Made by a program: the position numbers and the translations under genes
Origin: Maricaulis sp963975345
GTDB taxonomy: Bacteria > Pseudomonadota > Alphaproteobacteria > Caulobacterales > Maricaulaceae
DNA length: 64,000 bases
Direction of reading: 5' to 3'
Assembly (NCBI RefSeq): GCF_963975345.1
Contig: NZ_CAXBGE010000002.1
Coordinates: 248,001-312,000 of the forward strand
In this document: one piece after another, positions 42,455-51,162 of the stretch
Layout: every line of letters begins with the position of its first letter
Numbering within the stretch: the first letter of the stretch is position 1
Notes under the pieces: generated by a model
Databases searched by the model: none
The model's input: the letters and a program-made list of their open reading frames with translations, nothing else
Told to the model about the DNA's origin: nothing

Positions 42455-43701
42455 TGGATATCTATTCGGATCGCGCCGGTGAAACAGGCGAGCCAAAACC
42501 CGGCAGCGTGCTTGATCGCTTCGTCGCGAAGCATCTGCAACACGCGCTGTCCGGCCTGGACGCGGCCCATCTCGTCGTAGAATTGCCTTCGGGCTACCGG
42601 GTATCGTGTGGAGATCCGGCCGCAGGCGCGGTAGCCGAATGGCGAATTTACCGCTGGAATGCGCTCTTGCGGCTCGGTGCAAGTGGGGCCTTGGGCTTTG
42701 CCGAGGGCTATGTGAATGGGGACTGGGAGACTCCAGACCTGCGGGCCCTGCTCGATGTACTGGCTCGCGCCTTCGACCAAATCGATATTGCCCAAGCGCA
42801 AGCCGGGCCAAGCCGGATAATCGGTCAGATCCAGCACTGGCTCAATGCCAATACGCGCACCGGCAGCCGCCGAAACATCGCCTTCCACTACGATCTCGGC
42901 AATTCCTTCTACGCGCTCTGGCTCGACCAGAGCATGACCTATTCTTCCGCCTGTTTCACAGTGCCGGAGCAAAGCCTGGAAGCCGCCCAAGCGGAAAAAT
43001 ACCGCCGGATTTGCGTGGCGGCACAGCTGAAACCCGGCGATCACGTACTTGAAATTGGTTGCGGCTGGGGTGGGTTTGCCGAAGTTGCAGCGCGCGATTT
43101 CGGCTGCCGCGTCACAGGCGTGACCTTGTCGAGCGAACAATTGACCTATGCCCAAAACCGGATCGCCGAGGCCGGGTTGACCGGGCAGGTTGAGCTGCAA
43201 CTGCGTGATTACCGCGATATCGATCAGCGCTTCGATGCCATCGTCTCGATCGAGATGTTCGAGGCCGTCGGCCAAGCTCACTGGCCGATATATTTTGACC
43301 AGCTGGTTGATTGCCTCAAACCGGGCGGGCATGCCGCGCTGCAGATCATCACCCTGCGCGAGGAAGATTTCGAGAGCTATCGCGGCACGGTGGATTTCAT
43401 CCAGAAATACGTCTTCCCGGGCGGCATGCTGCCGCCGCCTTCGGCGCTGACCGACCAAGCCGAACGCTCAGGGTTGGAAGTGGTTGGTGCGACGATGTTT
43501 GGCGGCGACTATGCCGAAACCCTGCATCGCTGGCATAGTCGCTTCAACGACGCTTGGCCACAGATCGGCGAACTCGGCTTTGATGAACGTTTTGCCCGGA
43601 TCTGGCGGTATTACCTCGCCTATTGCGAGGCGGGCTTCCGGTCGGGGCGGTGCGATGCCGGTCAATTTGTCTATCGCAGACCGGTAACCGCCACTTCCTG
43701 A
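42451..43701 (+). CDS. Cyclopropane-fatty-acyl-phospholipid synthase family methyltransferase
   Basis: A 416-residue SAM-dependent enzyme. The SAM motif is VLEIGCGWGGFAEVAARDF, followed by GVTLSSEQLTYAQ; NIAFHYDLGNSFYALWLD and SIEMFEAVG are Cfa hallmarks for the lipid site. It methylates double bonds in membrane phospholipid acyl chains to give cyclopropane or methylated fatty acids, protecting membranes in stress. It has the ECF-regulon position of RSP_1091-like genes. Two ATGs at 42451 and 42454 are possible; GGAG is upstream. A longer frame from 42277 overlaps DUF1365 and is rejected. Confidence 0.9.
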   Translation: MMDIYSDRAGETGEPKPGSVLDRFVAKHLQHALSGLDAAHLVVELPSGYRVSCGDPAAGAVAEWRIYRWNALLRLGASGALGFAEGYVNGDWETPDLRALLDVLARAFDQIDIAQAQAGPSRIIGQIQHWLNANTRTGSRRNIAFHYDLGNSFYALWLDQSMTYSSACFTVPEQSLEAAQAEKYRRICVAAQLKPGDHVLEIGCGWGGFAEVAARDFGCRVTGVTLSSEQLTYAQNRIAEAGLTGQVELQLRDYRDIDQRFDAIVSIEMFEAVGQAHWPIYFDQLVDCLKPGGHAALQIITLREEDFESYRGTVDFIQKYVFPGGMLPPPSALTDQAERSGLEVVGATMFGGDYAETLHRWHSRFNDAWPQIGELGFDERFARIWRYYLAYCEAGFRSGRCDAGQFVYRRPVTATS

Positions 43702-43797
43702 GCCGTGCCTCTGGACCGCGCGCCCGATCCGCCGTCAAATGCCGGGCGGGAGCGCATCGGCCACCGGGAGCGATTGTCATTGTCTTGGACAGTAAAA

Positions 43798-44562
43798 ATG
43801 CGAGGCTTGCTTGCGGCAACGCTGCTGACGTTCGCCGGCCTGTTCCAACCGGCTCCTGCAGTTGCCGAGCAAGCCCTGATCGCCGTGGCGTCGAACTTCA
43901 CTGCGACGGCGCGCGACCTGCAAACCCGGTTCGAACAGTCCAGCGGACACACCCTCCTGATCACTTCGGGATCGACCGGACGGCTCTACGCGCAAATCCT
44001 GCACGGCGCGCCCTTCGATGTCCTGCTCGCCGCTGACCAAGAGACACCGAACCGGCTTGCGGCGCAGGGCCGAACCGTGCCGGGCACGCAATTCACCTAT
44101 GCGACCGGGCGTCTCGCTCTGTGGTCGGCCACAGGCGCGCTCGCGGATGGACCGGTCGCAGACAGGCTGCGCGAGGGCCAATACCGCACGCTCGCCATCG
44201 CCAATCCTGAGCTGGCGCCCTATGGCGCCGCCGCGCGCGAAACCCTGCAAACGCTGGAGCTATGGTCATCGGTTGAAGGCCGCCTTATCACCGGCGAAAG
44301 CATTGCAGCCGTGCAGGCGATGCTGATCACCGGCAATGCCGATCTTGGCTTCGTGCCGGTGTCACAATTTGCCGGCACGGATATGAGCGGGGACGCGAAT
44401 TACTGGGAGATACCGCAGGAACTCTACACCCCGATCCACCAAGATGCCGTGCTGACGGTGCACGGGCAAAGCAATGCAGCGGCGCTCGCCTGGCTCGACT
44501 TTCTCGCCGGCCCGGAAGCGCGCGCAATCATTCGCGCCCATGGCTATGGTGTGGGCGAGTGA
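43798..44562 (+). CDS. modA: Molybdate ABC transporter substrate-binding protein ModA
   Basis: A 254-residue periplasmic protein with a signal peptide (MRGLLAATLLTFAGLFQPAPAVA). The segments VASNFTATARDLQTRFE, SGSTGRLYAQI, GAPFDVLLAAD and GESIAAVQAMLITGNADLGFVP are ModA features; Ser and Thr in SGSTG help bind molybdate. ATG 43798 is chosen because the signal peptide begins there. It heads modABC and supplies molybdenum for NarG. Its role does not depend on the distant nar cluster but fits it. Confidence 0.93.
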   Translation: MRGLLAATLLTFAGLFQPAPAVAEQALIAVASNFTATARDLQTRFEQSSGHTLLITSGSTGRLYAQILHGAPFDVLLAADQETPNRLAAQGRTVPGTQFTYATGRLALWSATGALADGPVADRLREGQYRTLAIANPELAPYGAAARETLQTLELWSSVEGRLITGESIAAVQAMLITGNADLGFVPVSQFAGTDMSGDANYWEIPQELYTPIHQDAVLTVHGQSNAAALAWLDFLAGPEARAIIRAHGYGVGE

Positions 44563-45233
44563 TGCCCGATCTCGGTCCGCTTTGGCTCAGCCTGGGACTG
44601 GCTTCGGTGACGACGCTGATCCTGCTGGCGCTGGGCACACCGCTGGCCTGGTGGCTGGCGCGAACCCGCTCAGGCCTGAAGCCGGCGATCGAGGCGCTGA
44701 CCGCCCTGCCGCTGATCCTGCCGCCGACCGTGATCGGCTTTTACCTCCTTCTCCTGCTCAATCCGACCTCGCCTATCGGCAGTTTCTGGCTGTCGCTGAC
44801 CGGCGAAACGCTGACCTTCTCCTTCACAGGCCTGGTCGTGGCCTCGGTAATCTATTCCCTGCCCTTCATGGTGCAGCCCCTCCAGAGCGCATTCGAGGGC
44901 GTTGGGCGCGCCCCGCTCGAAGCGGCGGCCAGCTTGGGCGCTTCGCCGCTGGACGCCTTCTTCCGCGTGGCGGCGCCGCTTTCGATCCGGGGCTTTCTAA
45001 CCGCCTCGATTCTGAGCTTTGCCCATACAATCGGTGAGTTCGGCGTCGTACTGATGGTTGGCGGCAGTATTCCCGGCCGCACCCGCGTGATCTCGATTGC
45101 GATCTTCGAACAGGTCGAGAGCCTGCAATATGGCGAAGCCCATGTCCTGTCGGGTATTCTGATCGCGTTTTCCTTTATCACCCTGCTGCTCGTCTACAGC
45201 CTCAACCGACGGTTCCGCCTCCATGTCGGATGA
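44562..45233 (+). CDS. modB: Molybdate ABC transporter permease ModB
   Basis: A 223-residue permease with five to six transmembrane helices. The inner-membrane loop EAAASLGASPLDAFFRVAAPLS is the EAA motif that couples to ModC. ATG 44562 shares its A with the TGA of modA; a GTG at 44559 is the alternative. It overlaps modC by 11 bp. Length matches the ModB family (about 225). Confidence 0.94.
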   Translation: MPDLGPLWLSLGLASVTTLILLALGTPLAWWLARTRSGLKPAIEALTALPLILPPTVIGFYLLLLLNPTSPIGSFWLSLTGETLTFSFTGLVVASVIYSLPFMVQPLQSAFEGVGRAPLEAAASLGASPLDAFFRVAAPLSIRGFLTASILSFAHTIGEFGVVLMVGGSIPGRTRVISIAIFEQVESLQYGEAHVLSGILIAFSFITLLLVYSLNRRFRLHVG

Positions 45234-46323
45234 TCGGCTCTCCCTGCAACTGCGCGCAACGCGCGGCGCTTTCGATCTCGATATTGAGGCAGAGATTCCG
45301 CTGGCCGGCATCACGGCGATCTTCGGCCCCAGTGGCAGCGGCAAGACCAGCCTGTTGCGCCTGATCGCCGGATTGGACCGGCCCGATCAGGGCCGCATCG
45401 CGATGGGCGGCGAGGTCTGGAGCGATAGCGCCCGGCGAACCTTCACACCGGCGCATCAGCGTCCGGTCGGACTGGTGTTTCAGGACGCGCGCCTGTTCAC
45501 CCATCTCAGCGTTGCCGGCAATCTCGACTTTGCCCAGCGCCGCGCCGTGCGCGGTGTCGGCCGTTTCGATGCCGAAACGATCATCGAGGCGCTCGATCTG
45601 GTACCGTTATTGCCGCGCCGTCCAGCCTCGCTCTCGGGCGGTGAGGCGCAGCGCGTGGCGCTGGGGCGGGCGCTCTTGACCCAGCCACGCCTGCTCCTGC
45701 TCGACGAGCCAATGGCCGGGCTCGACCATGCCCGCCGGGCCGAGCTTTTGCCCTATCTCGATACCACTTTGCGGCAATTGGAGATTCCGGCGCTCTACGT
45801 CAGCCATTCCGTTGAAGAGGTTGTGCGCTTGGCCGACCGTGTGCTGGCGCTGGCACAAGGCCAGTGCGTCGCGATGGGCCCGGCCGAGGCCGTGTTTGAC
45901 CAGCTCGAAATCGAACCGCTGGAGCGCGAGTTCGAGGCCGGCTCGGTGCTGGCCGGCACGCTGATCGGTACGGATGAGCGGCTGCAGCTCAGCCGGGTCG
46001 ATATCGGCGGACAGGTCCTGGAATTGCCGATGCCGGTCGCGCTACAGCCCGGCGATACTGTCAGGCTGAGGATCCGGGCCCGCGACGTCGCCATCGCCAC
46101 CCTTCGGCCGCAAGCGATCAGCATCCGCAATGTGCTTGACGGGCGGATTGTGAGCCTGACCCCGGCTGAGGGTTCTCCCTATTGCGACCTGGTCGTCTCG
46201 ATTGGGGCCAGCCAGATAAAAGCGCGCCTGACCCGGGCCTCAGTGGAGGCGCTGGAGCTGGTGCCGGGGCAAGCCGTCTATGCCCTGGTCAAAAGCGCCA
46301 GTTTCGACCGCAGGCCGGGCTAA
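45223..46323 (+). CDS. modC: Molybdate ABC transporter ATP-binding protein ModC
   Basis: A 366-residue ATPase. The Walker A is FGPSGSGKTSLLR, the ABC signature LSGGEAQRVALGRALL, the Walker B LLLLDEPMAGLD, with the switch His in YVSHSVEEV. The C-terminus (about residues 285-365) is a TOBE/Mop-like domain that binds oxyanions and may inhibit transport when molybdenum is high. It ends the modABC unit and is followed by a hairpin terminator. Confidence 0.95.
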   Translation: MSDDRLSLQLRATRGAFDLDIEAEIPLAGITAIFGPSGSGKTSLLRLIAGLDRPDQGRIAMGGEVWSDSARRTFTPAHQRPVGLVFQDARLFTHLSVAGNLDFAQRRAVRGVGRFDAETIIEALDLVPLLPRRPASLSGGEAQRVALGRALLTQPRLLLLDEPMAGLDHARRAELLPYLDTTLRQLEIPALYVSHSVEEVVRLADRVLALAQGQCVAMGPAEAVFDQLEIEPLEREFEAGSVLAGTLIGTDERLQLSRVDIGGQVLELPMPVALQPGDTVRLRIRARDVAIATLRPQAISIRNVLDGRIVSLTPAEGSPYCDLVVSIGASQIKARLTRASVEALELVPGQAVYALVKSASFDRRPG

Positions 46324-46325
46324 TC

Positions 46326-46350
46326 GCCGCACGGCAAGGCGTGCGGCTTT
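46326..46350 (+). terminator. Hairpin after modC
   Basis: GCCGCACG (46326-46333) and CGTGCGGC (46340-46347) pair perfectly around a 6-nt loop, followed by TTT. It stands 2 bp after the modC stop. The short T-run makes this a moderate call. Confidence 0.55.
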
Positions 46351-46411
46351 GCGGCACTGCCGGGACAGCGTATGAGCAAGCCGTCGCCAGCTATCTTTCT
46401 GAGGAATCTCC

Positions 46412-47563
46412 ATGACCCAGGCCCCAGACACCAAGCCGCTCGCCGGAGTGAAAGTGTTGGAGCTGGCGCGGGTGCTCGCCGGGCCATGGATCGGGCAGAC
46501 GCTGGCCGATCTCGGCGCCGATGTGATCAAGGTCGAATCGCCGCACGGTGACGACACCCGCCATTGGGGACCACCCTGGATCGAGCATGAGAGTGGACGC
46601 GCGGCAGCCTATTATCATTCCTGCAATCGCGGCAAACGCTCAATCGCGCTGGACTTCACCAAGACCGAAGACCGCGATCTGGTGCTCAAACTGGTCGATG
46701 GCGCTGATGTGCTGGTGGAGAATTTCAAGGTCGACGGGCTGGCCAAATACGGGCTCGACTATGACAGCCTGATCACGCGCAATCCGCGCCTGGTCTATTG
46801 CTCGGTCACCGGCTTCGGCCAGACCGGGCCCTATGCGCACCGCGCCGGCTATGACCTGATGATCCAGGCGATGAGCGGGATCATGGACCTGACCGGCGAG
46901 CCCGACCGGCCACCGCAACGGATGGGCGTCGCCTTCGCCGATATTTTCACCGGCGTCTATGGCGTGATCGGTGTCCAGGCGGCATTGGCCCAGCGCGAAA
47001 AGACAGGGCTCGGCCAGCATGTCGACATGGCCCTGTTCGACACCATGATCGGGGTGTTGGGCAATCAGGCGATGAACTATCTCACCACCGGCATTGCGCC
47101 GCACCGGCTCGGGAATAGCCATCCCAATATCGTGCCCTACCAGGAATTCGCCGCCAGCGACGGCCATATTATCCTCGCCTGTGGCAATGACGGCCAGTTC
47201 GAGCGGCTCTGCGCTCTGCTGGACTTCGCGCCGGACGTGCTGGCGCGCAATCGCACCAATGCCGAGCGGGCTGCCAACCGGGCTGAGCTGGTGGCGCTGA
47301 TCGCCGCCGCCATGGCCCGCTTCACACGCGAGGATCTGCTCGCAGCGCTTGAAAAGGACGGCATTCCGGCCGGACCGATCAATACGGTTGAACAGGCCTT
47401 CCAGGACGTGCAGGCCCGGCACCGTGGTCTCGCCGAAGCGGCGGACGGGATACCGGGCATACGCAATCCGATCCGGATGTCCGGAACGCAAATCGGTTCA
47501 GGCAAGCGCTCGCCGGGACTCGACGAGCATGGCACCGAAATCCGCAAGCGTCTCTGGGACTAG
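46412..47563 (+). CDS. CoA-transferase family III (CaiB/BaiF) protein
   Basis: A 383-residue class III CoA-transferase, which moves CoA between carboxylic acids such as formyl/oxalyl, carnitine or dicarboxylic acids. The start LAGVKVLELARVLAGPWIGQTLADLGADVIKVE, the NRGKRSIALDF segment and the active-site Asp in AGYDLMIQAMSG are family features. GAGGA precedes the ATG. The neighbours do not reveal the substrate. It is convergent with proB, 7 bp between stops. Confidence 0.9.
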   Translation: MTQAPDTKPLAGVKVLELARVLAGPWIGQTLADLGADVIKVESPHGDDTRHWGPPWIEHESGRAAAYYHSCNRGKRSIALDFTKTEDRDLVLKLVDGADVLVENFKVDGLAKYGLDYDSLITRNPRLVYCSVTGFGQTGPYAHRAGYDLMIQAMSGIMDLTGEPDRPPQRMGVAFADIFTGVYGVIGVQAALAQREKTGLGQHVDMALFDTMIGVLGNQAMNYLTTGIAPHRLGNSHPNIVPYQEFAASDGHIILACGNDGQFERLCALLDFAPDVLARNRTNAERAANRAELVALIAAAMARFTREDLLAALEKDGIPAGPINTVEQAFQDVQARHRGLAEAADGIPGIRNPIRMSGTQIGSGKRSPGLDEHGTEIRKRLWD

Positions 47564-47570
47564 CCGCTGA

Positions 47571-48728
47571 TCAGGAGGCGACCAGGGTGACTTGGTCGGT
47601 CGGCACATCCCACTGCAAGTGGTGGTTCTGCAGCATCACGACATTTTCCTGGCTGATGACGCGCGAACCGCCGTCATAACCGAGCAATTCGGAGATCGGC
47701 TGATCCAGATGCCGGGCCAGAAGCAGGGTCTCGTTGGACGAGAAATTCGTCAGCCCGCGGGCGCATTCATCGCCGGCCTCGTTATAGATGTGCAGCACAT
47801 CGCCCTTCTGGAAATCGCCATGGGTCGAGACGATGTCTTCGCGCTCAACGCCGAGATCGCCCGCCTGCATGGCGTCGATCCGCTCCTGTTTCAGGACCAG
47901 GCTACCGGCCATCTGCAGACGGTTAGCCAGCCAGATCTGCCAGGACGAGGTCGGTGTGCCCTTGGCGATGCAGCGCGTGTGACGACGTTCATTCGCCAGA
48001 ATGGTTGAGATCGGGCGTTCGATAATCCCGCGCGCAATCAAGGTGGTGCAACCGGCATCCTGGGCCATGTTGGCGGCATGCATCTTGGTCAGCATGCCGC
48101 CGCTTCCCAGCGCGCTGGTGCTGTCGGTGACGGCCAGATAGTCGCTGACATCGTCAATCGACTCGATGAATTGGGCGCCTTCCTGCGACGGGTCACGATC
48201 ATACAGGCCGTCGACACTGGTCAGGATGATCAGATGATCGGCCTGGATCATGTGCGCGACCTTGGCCGCGAGGCGGTCATTATCGCCAACGCGAATTTCC
48301 TGGGTCGTCACCGTGTCATTCTCGTTCACGACCGGCATCACGCCGTGTTCGAACAGGCGCTGGATTGTATTGCGGATATTGAGGAAGCTGCGGCGCTCTT
48401 CGATATCGCCGAGCGTCACCAATACTTGGCCGATGATGAAGCCGTGTTCGGCGGCAACCTGGCCATAGGCGTTGAGCAGAAGCGGCTGACCACAGGCGGC
48501 AGCGGCCTGCTTGTCGAGCACATCGGCATCTTCAGGCGATTTGTTGACGGCATTGAGTCCCAACGCAACAGCGCCGGAGGATGTCAGGACCACGTCATAG
48601 CCCTGCTCGCGCAGATCTGCGATATCGCTTAAAAGCCCGTGCATAAAGGCGTATCTCAGGGTTAGTCGCTTGCTGTTGGCCAAAAGGCTCGAGCCGATTT
48701 TTACAACAATTCTCTTGCGCGCACTCAA
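47571..48728 (-). CDS. proB: Glutamate 5-kinase ProB (with PUA domain)
   Basis: A 385-residue kinase for the first step of proline synthesis. The amino-acid-kinase fold begins RIVVKIGSSLL, with SSGAVALGLNAV, VVNENDTVT and GDNDRLAAKVA; SALGSGGMLTKMHAANMA is the nucleotide loop. A C-terminal PUA domain (about residues 290-385) is present. The start is put at TTG 48728 because GGAG lies 7 bases before it and the length before VVKIG matches E. coli ProB. ATG 48791 and TTG 48803 are alternatives that add a non-homologous tail. It is divergent from proC-proA. Confidence 0.88.
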   Translation of the reverse strand: MSARKRIVVKIGSSLLANSKRLTLRYAFMHGLLSDIADLREQGYDVVLTSSGAVALGLNAVNKSPEDADVLDKQAAAACGQPLLLNAYGQVAAEHGFIIGQVLVTLGDIEERRSFLNIRNTIQRLFEHGVMPVVNENDTVTTQEIRVGDNDRLAAKVAHMIQADHLIILTSVDGLYDRDPSQEGAQFIESIDDVSDYLAVTDSTSALGSGGMLTKMHAANMAQDAGCTTLIARGIIERPISTILANERRHTRCIAKGTPTSSWQIWLANRLQMAGSLVLKQERIDAMQAGDLGVEREDIVSTHGDFQKGDVLHIYNEAGDECARGLTNFSSNETLLLARHLDQPISELLGYDGGSRVISQENVVMLQNHHLQWDVPTDQVTLVAS

Positions 48729-49024
48729 AACAGGTCTCCGTCCGATTTCAGGGGATAAATTGGGAATAGCTGAGTGTATAACTGAACGCATGCCGTTTTT
48801 CAACAGCCGAACCCTGTAATCACAAATACATTCAGCCGTATTTTCGCCTGATTTCGCAGATTTTCGCGTCTATCTTGGTCTACATATTTTATCTCATATT
48901 ACTCACAGACCCAAATTTGCGTTATTTTTGCTTATACGATACTACACGAACAAATTTGACCGCAGGCCAGTGCTCCACCAGCTTCTGTGATGGCTTTCAA
49001 CTGGGTCATGATAGAGGATTATTG
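48729..49024. promoter_or_regulatory. AT-rich divergent promoter region, proB / proC
   Basis: No gene is seen in these 296 bp, which are clearly richer in AT than the flanks. Direct repeats of ATTTTCGC or close variants occur three times near 48840-48869. TATTTTATC and TTATACGAT are possible -10 elements. AGAGGA stands just before the proC ATG. Confidence 0.5.
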
Positions 49025-49804
49025 ATGCAAATCTTGTTGGTTGGGTGCGGAAAAATGGGCGGTGCAATGCTGCGCCGCTGGCTCGGCACGAATATCGTGC
49101 AATTCACCGTCGCCGCACCGAATGGCGGCTCAGTGCCGGATGGCGTGCGCCATGTCCGCTCGGCGGCCGAGCTGGGTGACCAAGTCTTCGACATGCTGAT
49201 CATTGCCGTCAAACCGCAAATGATCGACGACGCCCTGCCGCCCTATATGGCGCATCTGGCGCCGGGTGGCTGCCTGGTTTCGATTGCGGCCGGCTATTCC
49301 AGCGCCCGCCTGACGACCCTGGTGGGTGACCACCCGGTCATACGATTGATGCCCAACCTGCCGGCCATGATCGGCCAAGGCGTCAACGGCCTGTTCGCCA
49401 ATGCCCTGTGCGAAGCGGTCCATCGCGACGCCGCCACCGCGTTGGCCGAGGCCACCGGCTCGGCCATCTGGGTTGAGGATGAGGACAAGATCGACCGTAT
49501 CACCGCCGTCGCTGGCAGCGGCTCGGGCTATGTCTTCGAAATCGCCCGCAGCTATGCCGCCGCCGCCGAGGCGCTCGGCTTCGACACTGCAACCGCGCGG
49601 ACCTTGGTGCTCGACACCCTGGCCGGCGCGATCGAGATGGCGCGCCAATCCGACCAGCCGCTCGAAACCCTGCGCAATGATGTGACCAGCAAGAATGGCA
49701 CGACCCAGGCGGGGCTTGGGGCCCTGATGCGGGACGGCCAACTCGATGCCCTGCTCGAGAACACAATAAAAGCCGCTTACGCGCGGGCCATCGAACTGCG
49801 ATAA
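49025..49804 (+). CDS. proC: Pyrroline-5-carboxylate reductase ProC
   Basis: A 259-residue NAD(P)H-dependent enzyme for the last step of proline synthesis. The Rossmann motif is LLVGCGKMGGAML at the N-terminus; AVKPQMIDDAL and HPVIRLMPNLPAMIGQGV follow, and the C-terminal AVAGSGSGYVFEIA and DVTSKNGTTQAGL are the ProC signature. ATG 49025 is favoured by AGAGGA at the right distance; the extra 50 upstream residues are not ProC-like. It is followed by proA 50 bp on. Confidence 0.93.
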   Translation: MQILLVGCGKMGGAMLRRWLGTNIVQFTVAAPNGGSVPDGVRHVRSAAELGDQVFDMLIIAVKPQMIDDALPPYMAHLAPGGCLVSIAAGYSSARLTTLVGDHPVIRLMPNLPAMIGQGVNGLFANALCEAVHRDAATALAEATGSAIWVEDEDKIDRITAVAGSGSGYVFEIARSYAAAAEALGFDTATARTLVLDTLAGAIEMARQSDQPLETLRNDVTSKNGTTQAGLGALMRDGQLDALLENTIKAAYARAIELR

Positions 49805-49854
49805 CGACCGCAGCCCGCGCACCCATGACCTCCAGATCGACCACAAGGAAAATA

Positions 49855-51111
49855 ATGTCCGAGACCGTGCAAGACTATGTCAATGAGCTGGGCCGCAAGG
49901 CCAAACACGCTGCCAACGCCCTCGCTGGCGCTACCACCGAACAGAAAAACACCGCCCTGCGCGCCACCGCAAAGGCGCTGCGCGCGACCACACCAGCCCT
50001 GCTGGCCGCCAACGCCAAGGATGTCGAAAGCGTCGCCGGAAAAGGCAAGAACGCCGCCTTCATCGACCGCCTCGTGCTTGATGCCGGCCGGATCGAGGCG
50101 ATGGCCTCGGCACTGGAACAAATCGCTGACCTGCCCGACCCGGTCGGGCGCAAGCTGGCCCGCTTCGAACGCCCCAACGGGCTGGTGGTCGAGCGCGTTT
50201 CGGTGCCGATTGGCGTCATCGCCATGGTCTATGAATCACGCCCGAATGTCGGCGCCGATGCTGGCGCGCTTTGCCTGAAGTCGGGCAATGCGATCATTCT
50301 GCGCGGCGGCTCGGAAAGCCTCAATTCAACCCGTCAGATCGTCGCCTGCCTGGCGACCGGCCTGAAGGCCGCCGGCTTGCCGGAAGATGCGGTGCAATTG
50401 GTCGACACGACTGATCGCGAAGCGGTGAAATTCCTGCTGCATTGCGCCGATTATGTCGATCTGGTGATCCCGCGCGGCGGCAAGGGCCTGGTCTCGCTGG
50501 TCCAGCGCGAAGCGCGCGTGCCAACCCTGCTGCATCTCGACGGCAATGTGCACACCTATATCCATTCCGCCGCCGATCTGACCAAGGCGGTCGCCATTGT
50601 CGTCAATGCCAAGCTGCGCCGCACCGGCGTTTGTGGTGCCACGGAGAGCCTGGTCGTCGACCGCGCCATTGCTCCGGCCTTCCTGCCCGCCCTGCTCGAC
50701 GCCTTGGGCGCCTGTGAAGTGCGCGGCGAGGCGGAATCCATCGCCATCGATGGCCGCATCCTGCCCGCCTCGGCCGAAGACTGGGATACCGAATATCTCG
50801 ACGCCATCCTGTCGGTGAAACTGGTCGATGATGCTGCGGAAGCGATGATATTCGTCGAGGCCCACTCCTCACATCACACCGATGCGATCATCACCGAAGA
50901 TGGCGAGGCTGCAGCCGCCTTCCTGCGCACTATCGACTCAGCGGTCGTGATGCATAATGCTTCGACCCAGTTTTCCGACGGGGGCGAGTTCGGCATGGGG
51001 GCGGAAATTGGCATTGCCACCGGCAAGATGCATGCGCGCGGCCCGGTCGGGCTCGAGCAATTGACCATCTACAAATATCTCGTCCTCGGCGACGGCCAGA
51101 CCCGGCCGTAA
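49855..51111 (+). CDS. proA: Glutamate-5-semialdehyde dehydrogenase ProA
   Basis: A 418-residue dehydrogenase that reduces glutamyl 5-phosphate. Typical segments are VERVSVPIGVIAMVYESRPNV, LKSGNAIILRGGSES and KLRRTGVCGATESLVVD, the latter with the catalytic Cys. ATG 49855 is chosen: AAGGAAA lies 4-8 bases upstream and ProA homology starts at ETVQDYV. With proC it makes the lower half of proline synthesis, while proB is divergent. putP lies 51 bp downstream. Confidence 0.95.
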   Translation: MSETVQDYVNELGRKAKHAANALAGATTEQKNTALRATAKALRATTPALLAANAKDVESVAGKGKNAAFIDRLVLDAGRIEAMASALEQIADLPDPVGRKLARFERPNGLVVERVSVPIGVIAMVYESRPNVGADAGALCLKSGNAIILRGGSESLNSTRQIVACLATGLKAAGLPEDAVQLVDTTDREAVKFLLHCADYVDLVIPRGGKGLVSLVQREARVPTLLHLDGNVHTYIHSAADLTKAVAIVVNAKLRRTGVCGATESLVVDRAIAPAFLPALLDALGACEVRGEAESIAIDGRILPASAEDWDTEYLDAILSVKLVDDAAEAMIFVEAHSSHHTDAIITEDGEAAAAFLRTIDSAVVMHNASTQFSDGGEFGMGAEIGIATGKMHARGPVGLEQLTIYKYLVLGDGQTRP

Positions 51112-51162
51112 CGATCCCTTTCGCCGCCCAGACAACATCCAATCCATGATCGTGAGCGTGAC

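Noticed and set aside
42238..43458. 406-codon minus-strand frame opposite cfa
   Set aside because: The Cfa-like SAM motif and operon overlaps support the plus strand only.
43741..43797. A ModE-type operator in front of modA
   Set aside because: Only a loose ATTGTC/GACAGT pair is seen; it does not match the ModE consensus well enough.
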